Shown here: piece after piece, positions 46,815-57,877 of the stretch | Layout: the number at the start of each line of letters is the position of its first letter | Position numbering within the stretch: the first letter of the stretch is position 1 | Assembly (NCBI GenBank): GCA_015501605.1 | Contig: JADNRZ010000011.1 | Span: 372,001-436,000, forward strand | DNA: 64,000 nucleotides | Reading direction: 5' to 3' | DNA from: Panaeolus papilionaceus | Taxonomy: Eukaryota > Basidiomycota > Agaricomycetes > Agaricales | The notes under the pieces: generated by a model | The model's input: the letters and a program-made list of their open reading frames with translations, nothing else | The model's database searches: none | What the model was told of the DNA's origin: nothing | Translations under genes and position numbers: made by a program

Positions 46815-47644
46815 GATGCGTAACAAGGGTTGAGAGAGAAGATGCTCAGCAACTGTAGTCCACTATGAGGAATGGCGGTGAGAGAAAGTGAGAATGGGAG
46901 GATGGGCGCAAGCTGCATTCGTCCATAATGGAATGCGGATGCCTCGTGTGGTCCCCGTCAGCAATCTATATATAAATCTGATCTGATAAGATCGAGTTTT
47001 CCAGGCCTAAAAAGCGGACCATCCAATGGCCGTCTATGGTATACAAGTACTTAATATTTAATGGTAACTCGTCGACCACTCAAAACGCTGCAGCGGCACG
47101 GGGACGCATTAGACATCACTTACATGCGAAAGCGTTGCTCACCGCGCGCTTAACTTGCCTGATTTGCATGGGAGTGACACTGTAGCGGGATTTCTTACGC
47201 GTATTGACGTTCCATCTCTGACTGAACCAGTTCCACTGGCACGTAACCCAGGCTACTATTGAATAGAGAATTTGACACAGTCAACTGGATATCCTGATGT
47301 GAATAACCTAGGGAAATAATGTTGTAGCATGCTCAGCAACTCGACACTCCATCACACTGGGAATAAAAAACGGGTCTCCCACTTTCCCCTTCTCTCTCAT
47401 TACCACCACCATTATAATATTCCTCCCTGCAAAACTCTCAACATGGGAAAAGGCAGAATGAACAACCTCATGAAGCCCTTCGACGTAATAGCCACCAGCA
47501 CACTGTCTCGTACGCCATCCAAAATATATGAATCTCAGTCGACAGTATCACGATCGCGTTCATGTCTTTCTTCTTCACTCGTTTCGTCGTTCTTCCCTTG
47601 GCGATGTGAAACCATTCGTGACGCCGTTCATTTATAAAGGGAGG
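46815..47644. other. Spacer between divergent GTPase 5 and SDR, duplicated at 59.0-60.5 kb
   Basis: No gene. Nearly identical to 59028-60520 apart from a 622-bp MITE present only there. A TATA-like CTATATATAAATC near 46970 is shared by both copies. Confidence 0.6.
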
Positions 47645-48519
47645 ATGAACTCGCCCGATGGGGCCCGGTTGAAGCCTTCGGATGAGAGGAAGGTCGTGCT
47701 GGTGGTTGGTGCGTCGAGGGAAATTGGGTTCTCTGTGGTCAAGCCGTACACGACGTGGACGACCCAAACGCGGTGGTGATTGCTGCTTCGGCTCAGATCG
47801 GTGAGTTATTGGGCGTGGTTGAGGTTCGATATTCGAGAGTCGATTGTTGAGCTAGGCCGTACTCTCGCTAATTATAATATGATTCAGTGAAGCAACTCTC
47901 TGAAGCTATTCGAGCGTTGGATAAACAGACAGGCCTATCACCCATCTTTAAGAGGTCGGGGCTGTTTCCAACAACTTGAAGGATAGCACCCAACATAGCC
48001 TGGTACGTCGACCTATTTCGTATTTTTTTGTCTTCTTAAATCTTTTCTTATCATATTTTGTGGGACGTCGCCATCGATATGATCAACATTAATGTCTCTG
48101 GAGCGACTACAGCAGTTCTGACTATGTGTGAGCACATGAAATACCACCGTTATGCAAAAATTGTTCGTCTGAGCCCTTACTAACTCATGCCTCATCCGCA
48201 GTACGTCGTTGGTTCAGTCGTCGGCTCGACCGATCCCGCCAACCACATGCCCTATGCAGCAACAAAGGCCTACATCAACAGCTTCGCCTCCTCCCTTCGC
48301 GTTCGCGCTGCTCCCTCTGGTATTGACGTGATCAACATGCGACCTTACATCATCGATCCCCGCATGAAGCAGAAAATGAGGTCTCATGGAAGTACGGTTC
48401 CAGAGCATGAATTCGGGAACCCTGATACGATAGCGAGGAAGATGATGAAGGCCGTTGACGATGGTGGTGTTGGGATGGTGACGTGGCCGAGCGAGCAGGG
48501 GACTGTTCCCATGCGCTAA
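47645..48519 (+). pseudogene. Short-chain dehydrogenase (second type), probably damaged
   Basis: The 5' exon reads DERKVVLVVGASREIGFSVVK, an SDR nucleotide-binding start, then shifts frame before DPNAVVIAAS (the same sequence continues in another frame). Further blocks DMININVSGATTAVLTMCEHMKY and VVGSVVGSTDPANHMPYAATKAYINSFASSLR (catalytic YAATK) follow, ending PSEQGTVPMR at 48519. The NNAG region is unrecognisable and there is a stop after SGLFPTT, so the gene looks decayed. A second, more disrupted copy lies at 60470-61777. Confidence 0.65.
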
Positions 48520-48549
48520 GGGGTACGGTGTTGGCTGAAGTGATGTCTA

Positions 48550-50371
48550 CATGGCTGATGTCTCTTATGGAGCGCTCAATCCGGTTGCGGACGAGTGCTG
48601 AGAGTGGTCCTCGATGAGGGCTGGTATCGGCGGAAAGAAAGTAACGTGAGCGGATGAAATACGAGCCCTGTGGACGTGACAGACCCTTTACACGACAGAG
48701 GTTGACAACGAAAGAGTCCTGATAGTCTCGTCGTTTACCAATATTAGCGTGGTCTGAGCGTAAACATCCATTAGGAGGGGGAGAGGGGGACAATGAAGGT
48801 CGTTGTTGTCGCCTGTGAATGATCATGGTTAGTATTATGACATAGTAAATTGAGCAGCGTTATCAAAGCCATCGCCAATACCAACATTATCGTTGGGAGA
48901 AGCACACGTAAAAGCAGACGTGCAGGAGAAAAAAACAAAGGCGGATGATGTGAGAAAGTGACGAGGAAAATGGGAAAAAGAAAGGCCAGAGGAGAGGCGC
49001 GAGAGGAAACGGAAACAACTCACCAAACAACACCCCCGCACACCGCTCACACCCCCCCTCCACAGCTCGCTCACAAATCCCGCTCCTCGTCCACCTGCAA
49101 GGAACTACACAAGACCACTCGCCGGTGGCTTATCTTTGTCTTTAGATTTGCCCAATCCAGCAACTCCCCCACCACCAATAGTAACACCACCCACACCAAC
49201 GGAAGGTGAACCGCCACCGCCAACCATGACACTCTACGGAAACAAATACCCCACCAGCGCATTCAGTGTCCTCCCCTACTCCTTCCCCTGCCTCCACTCA
49301 AAGAGCGCTTGGAGGAGGGCTGAACTGGCAAGCTTGAGAATCCTCGCTTGCTTTTTCGAGTCCAGCATCAGCTGAGGCGTCGTCAATGAGGACGAAGGGT
49401 GAGTGAATTCCTGAATAACGATGACAAGCGTAGATGTAGATGATGGATTAGGACTTTGAGGTCAGCTCCCCTCTAATGCACTGGCCGCGTCACCACTCCC
49501 ACTCAAAAGCTTCCTTTTCCCGGCGGAGAGAGGTAGACGGTTTGGGAGAAGGGGGATGGTGAGAATATGCGTGAAAATGGAGAGGAGAGCAGGGGAGGGT
49601 GAAGAGGTGGTGAGTGGCGTGTGATGAGTGAGAGGATGAGGGGTAGGGCGGGTGACGATTTGGGTCCAACGGGCTATAAGAAGAGAAAAAGGCGTAATCC
49701 ACGGTAAGTATGAGATGAGGGTGGACGTATTCCATGAGAGAGACGCACGATTTCTTTGACAAATTGACTCAGTGATGGATGAAGGCCATTGTTGATAAAG
49801 TCATCCGTCATTTTCTGACAGAGCTGGGCACCCTCGTCACTGAGAACTGACACGGCAGCGTCTCGTCATAAAAGATAGTTGAGCACGGTGAGGGATTGAA
49901 TCGCGTTTTCGAATCTGGCGAGGAGAGCATCAGCTATGATGAGACAACGGACAACGACGGGGTGACAGCAAAGGAACGAGTTTGATGACAACTTACTCGA
50001 GGATGACGCAACACCGCTCAACATTGTCATTGGGATTCTGACCATCAAAACAAACCAGCTCTGCGATTTCCTGTCTACGCATCTAATTTCACCAAAAAAA
50101 GGTAGTCAAAAAGGGGAGAAAATAAGCGAAAAAAAGCGAATAAACGAACCCCCAGATCTCAACACCCTCACCCGTCCCGCCTCCCTCCTCCCCTTCCATC
50201 AACTCTGAATCACAACAGCGCTCTCCCATCTCCTTTTATTCTGAAGTCTTCTCTCTCGCTCTGCCGTGACCTGATTCAAGAGATCTGCAGACGAGTGTTG
50301 GGTTGATGTTCCTCCTAGATTGATCTTTCGCCTTGAGTCTGGACCAGAGAAGACGGGGAACATTGTTGAGT
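48550..50371 (-). pseudogene. HUL5-like HECT ligase remnant (copy C)
   Basis: Starts well: MFPVFSGPDSRRKINLGGTS and WESAVVIQS at 50371-50200, then loses most of the remaining first exon. Blocks matching 42480-42680, 42220-42320 and 41400-41950 of the intact gene follow with internal deletions and stops, and the region equivalent to the HECT domain is missing. Transcripts, if any, could not encode a ligase. Confidence 0.75.
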
Positions 50372-51790
50372 GGGCAGTAAAGTGTGCTATTAAATGGGTA
50401 TTCAATGGCGTGTTATCGTAAATTTGAGGTTGAGAATGGCTTGGTTTGGTGTTGCAGTGAAATCAAGATTGTCGTCCAACCAACGTTCAGGCTCCTTTCG
50501 CAAGTTCAGTTCTCCAAAAAGCCAAGTCCTGACGAAGACAACTCCAGATATTGAGGTGTTACAACTCTCAAAGACGTAGAATCCAAAAAAAGGAAACCCA
50601 GAGCGACGACAAAGAACGAGCAAGAATCAGAATGAGATGTGGAATACCAACCAGCAAGGGACGCGTCAACACCGGCGATAAAGCACTGCAGCCACACACA
50701 GCTGTCGTCATCGCGCTTCATAAGCTGCTTACGTGGATCACTTTGATTCGTTATCTTATCTCGGAAATATCCGGCTTGATTACTTCAAGCTCTGAAACTG
50801 CCTTTCGTCTTTCCTTTCAGCGCTCGTGCGATGAAACGTTGACTCGATCTATCATTATAACGGTTGGAGAAAGGAATGAGAGTGATTAATATACGGCGTT
50901 GATGTTGATACATGCGACGCGGGATACATATGGACATAAGTCCCCAGCGAAGGTGTTTACCTGGTGATGTCCAGGCGTTGGCTTTTCAGCCAAAGCTAGC
51001 CACTGAGTTTTCACGTTAAAGGAGACGGTTAGATATTATTTTGACAAGCCCCAGCCTAAAACTTGATGCAGTTACGTGTTTTTCATATTGAATAAATTTA
51101 ACGTGTATTATTTTATCTTGGGATTACTCTGGACTACGGTTTCAGCTGCTTCTCTGGAGATCACGAATCATTTACGTCCATTCTTAAAGTTTTGGAAAGT
51201 TGCAACCACACTTGAAATCAACTGAACCTACAACCAAATAGAGGATAGAGTAGATTTATTCTTGCATATAAGCTAATTCGTCTCACACGTTAGATATAGC
51301 ACCTACTAGTCTTGAACGAAGGCACGAGGTCACAATTCGAAAAGTTGCTTTGAATGAAAGGATGCACTAGCGTAAGTCATGACCCGAGAGACAAATGCCT
51401 AGATTCTAGCTAATTTCTCTTCTCTTTATGACAGGCGCAAAGCTTGGTAAACACTTGGGTCGATTAGAACAACGCAGTAAGATTGTGGGATAAGGATTCT
51501 GGATTGACGGTTATGTAGCGAAAGATTGTACTGTGGAGCGCGGACGGCTTTCGCCATTCAATCGATTCTATTACTGTACACCTGTAGTACAGCTATTAGA
51601 GTCATGAGCGACTAAACGGTAGCTTCAAGTTCTAGCCGAGCAGTTGCACCACTTCGTGCTAGTCCAAGTGCATTAAACTTTACTAGGCACTGGCAGTGCA
51701 ACTATTCATATACTAAATCGTCCATTCTTCAAACTTTTACAGTCGCGATCGACGGCCAATTTTCAATCCGCACAGAAATCTTCGTATTAC
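50372..51790. other. HUL5-type promoter copy, then spacer
   Basis: 50380-50950 is a close copy of 43300-43880. 50950-51790 holds no gene I can support and includes the promoter of the lectin-like pseudogene. Confidence 0.5.
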
Positions 51791-52438
51791 ATGTACTACA
51801 AAGGTATGTGAGCTGACTGCATACTCGATGTATCTCTGTTGGAACACTGATAAATATGTGTTTGTCTAGGTCTTCTCGCAGTCTTCATTGTATAATGTGC
51901 CACTCGGCGGGCTCTTGGAATCGACTTTAACTCGGCCAACTACATATGGACCAACGAAGGAAACCCTGGTCCAGGAGGGAACACGCCCTTCGGCTCACGC
52001 GCATTCCGTCGTGCAGCGTATGCCCCTCGTGGGAAGAGGACCTTCTCAGCTGATATCCTCATCACCGCCGAGAATGCGTACGAGCTCTACGTTAATGAAG
52101 TCAAGGTTGGCACTGGGAGCGCTCTCAACGTCGCTCAGCTCTACCATGTCCCTCTAACCAGTGGATGCAATGTGTTCGCAGTCAACGCCACGAATACTGC
52201 GACTGTTCCTAATCCCGCTGCGTTGATTGCAACCATCAAGGTTCATTACACGGATGGATCAACCGAAACGATCGTGACGGATCAGAGCTGGCGAGCTTTT
52301 ACCAGGGTTCCGAATGGATTTGAAGATGAACAGTTCTTCGATGGAAACTGGCCATTTGCTACTGTTGAATATTCCTTCGCAGGCAGGCCGGCTTACTGGC
52401 GCAATGTTGTCTTGCCAGCTGACGCAGGGTCGTTCTGA
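51791..52438 (+). pseudogene. Lectin-like secreted protein, copy 3, with stop in the signal peptide
   Basis: ATG at 51791, 13-nt first exon (MYYK), 66-bp intron 51804-51869, second exon 51870-52438, exactly the plan of copies 1 and 2. A TAA at 51893-51895 interrupts the signal peptide; the rest (IDFNSANYIWTNEG, FRRAAYAPRGKRTF, ILITAENAYELYVNEV, HYTDGSTETIV, QFFDGNWPF) is uninterrupted and very close to copy 1. The single lesion suggests very recent inactivation or a sequencing error. It is the only copy on the plus strand. Confidence 0.8.
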
Positions 52439-53241
52439 TCATCAATGCATGCTAGGGGTATACTGTAGGCTATCACGTTGATCTCCCATTGCGATCATCA
52501 GAGTGTGGTATATCTGTTGACTCGTACTACTAACTACTTAGGAATGTCTGTAGCAATAATGATCATAGTATCTTTTCAGTTGCATAACACGGGTTATCAG
52601 TGGCTAAAATGTGAGAAGAGTTCAGGTTCGTCAAGCTGTACTGAGCCGAAGCGTTTTGGCTGCATATAAGTACTCTTAGGACAGCGGAATTTCGTTGTTA
52701 TTGTGATGAGGACCAGTCTAATCTGTATCTTACCTGTAAACAGAGGAAAGTACACCAGTAACAGACAATTGAGAAAGCGAAACGCATTGGCTTATGGTCG
52801 AGAGTCACGAGGGTAGGAATTTAGGCCTTGCTCAGTGACGATGCTCACACCTGCAATCCTTACTCTGTCGCATACTCCTTATTGTATCCAATATCCATCA
52901 TATACCATTTACAGTTTTTACAGGTGTCCATAAAATATCTATCAAGTGCTTGCTTTTTAGGACTCCCAAAGAAGTCACATAAGCTCCAACAACAACCGCG
53001 GCGTTAATAACAGCCTGACGCACCACTCGGGCGGCAACTACAACAGGGTTCCACCCCGAGCCGTCCGAGTCTTCCTCATTACCCATGGATCCGTAGGGTA
53101 AGCGAGATCCCATGACCAGCCTAATGATACACGTGCTATTCGAATTAGTGTTGGTATGAATTGAAACCAGTAGATGCATAGTACTACTTACATTCTAGAT
53201 CTTTTGTTGTAGTCACCGCTTGTGACATGAGACTGCGGCAT
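52439..53241. other. Spacer, possible minus-strand exon
   Basis: A minus-strand frame at 52898-53179 has a hydrophobic helix (VVVAARVVRQAVINAAVVVGAYV) and could be the last exon of the neighbouring hypothetical gene. Evidence is weak. Confidence 0.3.
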
Positions 53242-53607
53242 CTATTCAGATGGCTGAGTTTCCTCCTCCGGCAGAGGTAAGGCCCACTCGAACGGATGAT
53301 AATTGGTGGATTCTCGTCTCTCCCCTTCACGCTTGCTCTCCAGAACCCTCTCCTTCTCCACGTTCTTCTTGTACGAAAGTTGCTTCTCGATACTGACCAT
53401 CAACTCTTGTGGGATTGGCGTGCCTTCTGGTGAGAGAAGAATGAAGGTAGAACGATCTGGGTTGAAGGCCGGGGAAGTAGAAAGTGGCGGAGACTGTTCG
53501 AATGGCTTAAAATTAGTAGAATAATAGTAGGATATGCGACAGAGTTCTTCCATTCTCCTTGAGCCAAAACGGTTTGGTGCGTGGTGCAGACTCGTAGTGG
53601 TCGACAA
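53242..53607 (-). CDS. Hypothetical protein, partial model
   Basis: A 121-codon minus-strand frame with a balanced, protein-like composition: STFILLSPEGTPIPQELM, a charged helix (IEKQLSYKKNVEKERVLE) and YHPFEWALPLPEEE before the stop. The 5' part may be an exon extending to about 53800. No family recognised. Confidence 0.35.
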   Translation of the reverse strand: MSTTTSLHHAPNRFGSRRMEELCRISYYYSTNFKPFEQSPPLSTSPAFNPDRSTFILLSPEGTPIPQELMVSIEKQLSYKKNVEKERVLESKREGERRESTNYHPFEWALPLPEEETQPSE

Positions 53608-54050
53608 TCAGTTGTAGCTTAGGTGTACGTTGGACGCTTCCACTACTTAACAGCAGGTAATGACAAAAGATGTTTATTTTAAAAGATGTCTGTCGTCTGG
53701 ACAACCATCTTTTGGTATTAAAGATCACAAGGAACTTTTGGCAGTGGCTTTCGGGGTCTTCACTTAGCTCTTTTTGCCGTGAATTAGTCTCGAAGGACCG
53801 ACATCCCATTTAAAATACCTATTTCTAGTGTTCATACCATTACATCCTTCGAAATTCGAATAGCCCTCTTTATCGTACTAAGATTGGAATTTTGCGGCCA
53901 TAGAAGCTGAATTCGTATGAAGCGCATTTTAGTTGTGCATCGTGTGCAAATTAGCGCGTGAATGACGACTCTCATTCAATCGTTTGTGTTTATAAGAACC
54001 TCACATTCTCTGAATGCTGAGCAGTTGACGTTTGAAATAACACTGCCGCC

Positions 54051-54842
54051 ATGCTCTCGAAACTCTTTCTTCTTGCTATTCTTCTCGTTTCTACTGCTAC
54101 CAATTGTACGTTGTACCGTCCTCCTGTGTTCGTCATAATGACCGATTACCTTTATATCAGATGCAGCTGCGTTCATCCTGAAGATCGGAGACGGTGGAAA
54201 AGAGGCCGATAGAAAGATTATTGAAGATGCTGCAGTCATAGGCGAGTCTAAGTTTTACGTCACTATATTCATTCTTCTCGATATTGAAGCATCTTATCGT
54301 TTCATGTTGTTCTCAACAGCCAACAACCGTCTAGGCAAGATGCTTGCAGCTCTTAATGGACCCATGCCTGGTCAAAATAACGTCATCATGACGGCCTTTG
54401 GTCCACAAGCAAACATTCTTGAAATCCGAAATCGCGTCGAAAAAATGATTAATGGTCGTCTCCTTGTGCAGTCACCTGATATTTACCCCAACGTAGAGAT
54501 GGCTGCAACGGGAGCGAGTACGAAGGTTCTATTATTTGGTCGTCTCTTTTTCATCGCGACCGAGAAGGAACGGGCTGGAACTATAATTCATGAGGCTAGT
54601 CACGCTCTTGCGGAGACTGTTGATTACTTTGACCAGAAAGGAAACCCATACGCGCTAAAGACCAATGTCCCTGGAAAGCTTATCGTTGGATGTCAGTACT
54701 CTTGGTACATATCTTCCTCTCATTTCACTAATAAACGAGTTCTTTAGACAAGGATAGTAATCTCGATGAACTCATCAGGCTCTCTCCGCGCAATACGTTC
54801 CACAACGCAGATTCCTATAGGGTATTCTCAGATCTCGTCTAG
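54051..54842 (+). CDS. Secreted metallopeptidase of the M35 / Lys-specific endopeptidase type
   Basis: Exons 54051-54105, 54161-54241, 54320-54691 and 54748-54842 give 200 residues. Signal peptide MLSKLFLLAILLVSTATN. The zinc site is TIIHEASHALAE (HEASH at 136-140) with the third ligand expected in the C-terminal FHNADSYRVFSDL, which resembles the aspzincin NADxYxxF motif. It would be a small extracellular zinc endopeptidase. The second intron appears to use a GC donor (54242 GCGAGT), as no GT donor keeps the frame. The total is short for the family, whose members often carry a propeptide, so it may be a minimal or divergent member. Confidence 0.78.
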
Positions 54843-55420
54843 TCCGATGTAACCAATCCGTCCACTGTCTAAATTCTCTGTATGATTTACACTGAATAAA
54901 CACATGTCGTGGTATCCAGTGTAGTATCGTATTCAAACTCATATGTACCTGTTATGAGCACTCGAATGCATCTTGAATTTTACTGGCTCAGTGGTATAAT
55001 TGATGATGGCCTCTGAAAACAACCCAAATGAAAAACCCTGAACTTCGGTACCCGTCACAACGCTGCTCTTATGGAGCAGGCTGCAGTTGGTGAGTTTTAG
55101 CGTTGCAGTACCCCAGGAAGAGTTGGCGGTTGAAGCATACCGCGGTCGGTCTGAGACTCTGTGTGACCAAATAAGGAAATTGAAGGTCGTGCATGCGTGG
55201 TGTGCTTTGCAGCGCTCCTGCGGTGCTGCACGGTTGATATGGAACGATAAATAGAATAAATAAGATAAAATAGTGGAAATAATTGTTTTAGATTTCCACG
55301 AGTGAGACATTCTTCTATTCCACCGAATCGGTCCAAATCGAGTCTTCTTCACTCAATACTCACTGTCAAACCCCAGAGGCGAGAAAAACTGACTGCAGAT
55401 ACAAGGGGAGTTTCCGTCTC
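54843..55420. other. Spacer, no gene seen
   Basis: Between the metallopeptidase and the broken GTPase copy. Short ORFs only. Confidence 0.5.
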
Positions 55421-55517
55421 AAAATGCAATGGAAATATGATGTGTTAGGATTGGATCTAAGCAGTTAACAGAATCAACAAAGAAATATATATTAATATTG
55501 CGGCAACGAGGGTATGA

Positions 55518-56137
55518 TGTCGTACTGCCTACGGTATACGGTATAAAACCAAACAAATGATGAGGGTAGGCAGAGGTGATGTGTATGCGAGGGTGAAATG
55601 CACGGAGCAGGTAGGTACTTCGATGCCTGTGGCCGGTAGGTAGAATAACGAATGACAAATAATGAATCTAGCGCTTCGAGCGCTCCTGAGACGAATGGTA
55701 CGAGCTGTGAACTGATAAAGAGGTCGACTGTGACCTTAAACTCGAGATCCTAGTCCTCTGTGACTTGGATACTGACTGATACGAGGGGTGAGGTGCGAGA
55801 ACCTGATTTATTTCGTAGTTTAGATACATATTTTATACTACAAAGTGTGGATACTGTGGAATAAAAGAATGAAGAAGACAAACCAATAAGAATTTGTATA
55901 TTACAATTTACAGAAAAGAGAAAGGGGTTGCATAACGATGTGGAGAGTAAAATACAGGAGAAAATGAAGATAAAATTATTAGATTCCTACCAACTGCGCA
56001 TCCCGAACCAAGTGGTGCATGGAATGAAGCGGGCGTTTATCGAGTTTTTGGCGCTTATGTGTGTTATGGAGAGTCTCGTCACTTTCTGTTATCGTTATGG
56101 AGCGTTTTTCATGGGGTAAACCATGCTGAGCGCGACA
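55518..56137. mobile_element. Solo LTR, 620 bp, in GTPase 6 intron
   Basis: Starts TGTCG and ends CGACA, flanked by ATGA on both sides (55514-55517 and 56138-56141). The empty site is visible in GTPase 5 (GGGTATGATTTGACC near 46321). There is no internal coding region. Confidence 0.7.
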
Positions 56138-56709
56138 ATGATTTGACCTACCCTCCATCTGTGATCCATTTCTGCAACATCGTTACAATGGTCATTTCAG
56201 ATATTTTCATATCTGCAAATCCCGGCGAGTCCACGAGATATACCTCGCTGCCATTGTGTTTGACGTTGTTCAATCTGTAAGTGGAAACCGATTGTGTGAA
56301 GCCCTCCAACCAGCCACTGGATATCTTCTCAGCGCTATTCAGTCCAAGCGCCTCAATACACTGGTTTGACAAGAGATATGCGGTTAGATATGTGATCTGC
56401 AATCGCCTCGAGAGAGGACGTTAATCTGTCACACACCGTACTCTTCCCGGCTCCCGTTGGACCCATTAATCTTTCACTCGGTGTTAGATAGACATTTAGG
56501 CATATTTCTCGAAAGATCGACCTACAAGATGTTGTAACTGTCTGTGTTGGGCTTTTTTTGTACTTTGGACACGCTAACGGGATCATTGACTCTGAGGCGT
56601 TTATACTTGGGCGTTGTGGAATAGATAGTTGAGCCACTCGTGTAAATATACTATGGTGCGCCGGATGCACATTTATTATTTTAAACACACTCTTCATGTA
56701 CCCTCGTTA

Positions 56710-57374
56710 TATGGGGCGCCGCATGCCCGAATATTATTTCATTTAAACTCTTCATGTATTTTCGTTACACAAACTCTAACTCTGGGTTTACCAGACAAAT
56801 TTAATGTTCTTCAAAATTATCTTGGGCACTTTCTACATTTCTGAAACATTTATCGAGCGCTTGACATGTTCCCCAAACATCTCTCAGGCGCTTGTCATGT
56901 TTTTGAAACATTTTTCGTGCGCTTTTCAAGTTTTCAAACATTCTTCGGGCGCTTTTCGAATTTTGTCAACATTATTTGAGTGCTTTTTGAGTTTTCCAAG
57001 CATTCTACCAGCGCTTGTCAAGTTTTCAAAATGTTTTTGGGGTGCTTATACAACAGAAACTCACCTCTAAACTATAATTAGAGCGCTTAAAGGACAGCCC
57101 AAGTGATACAAGTCATTAAGTGTGCAAAACTACTGCTAAATTGTGTAAGCGCGCAAGAGATGTTTTGAAGTTTGGATAAATAATGAAGAATGGTTTTTAC
57201 TTTTCATGCAAGCGCCCACAATATGTTTGAAACCGCCGTGGAAGCGCCCTACGAAGTTTGACCAACCTTCCAAATTAAGATGAATTTCTCTTGTAAATAC
57301 AGAGTTGGAGTTTGTGTAAGGAGCATACATGAAGAGTTTAATTCAAATAATATTCGGGCAAGCGGCGCACCATA
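56710..57374. mobile_element. MITE of the TATGG...CCATA family (nested copy)
   Basis: 665 bp. The left end is TATGGGGCGCCGCATGCCCG and the right end is the inverse of TATGGTGCGCCGCTTGCCCG. The target duplication is TCGTTA (56704-56709 and 57375-57380). It sits about 50 bp inside the outer MITE. Confidence 0.85.
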
Positions 57375-57436
57375 TCGTTACACAAAAATTAAACACATTA
57401 CTTTACAAACTTCTCATGGGTGCTAACTAATATTTT

Positions 57437-57591
57437 AAACACTCTTCGAGCGCTTGACAAGTCTTTTAAGCACTCTTTGGGCGCTTGGTATGTTTTTCAA
57501 ACATCTCTCAGGTGTTTGACAGGTCTCTTTGGGCGCTTGGTGTGTTTTTCAAGCACTCTTTGGGCGCTTGACAGGTCTTTCCAGACACTCT
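57437..57591 (+). repeat. 155-bp perfect inverted repeat, left arm
   Basis: Built from about 30-bp units of the type ACTCTTTGGGCGCTTG. The exact reverse complement lies at 57723-57877, with a 131-bp spacer. ORFs read from both strands here give the same peptide, which is a consequence of the palindrome and not a gene. Confidence 0.9.
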
Positions 57592-57722
57592 GTGGGCACT
57601 GTCTTGAGTTTTCAAAACACTCTTCAAGCGCTTACAGAGAGGTTGAGCGCTTCACACACAGAATTTAAAATAAAGTCTTGTAAGCACCCAAAGAGTAATT
57701 GAAAAACTCAAAAAGCGCCCAA

Positions 57723-57877
57723 AGAGTGTCTGGAAAGACCTGTCAAGCGCCCAAAGAGTGCTTGAAAAACACACCAAGCGCCCAAAGAGACCTGTCAAAC
57801 ACCTGAGAGATGTTTGAAAAACATACCAAGCGCCCAAAGAGTGCTTAAAAGACTTGTCAAGCGCTCGAAGAGTGTTT
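57723..57877 (-). repeat. 155-bp perfect inverted repeat, right arm
   Basis: Reverse complement of 57437-57591 with no mismatch that I can find by eye. Confidence 0.9.
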
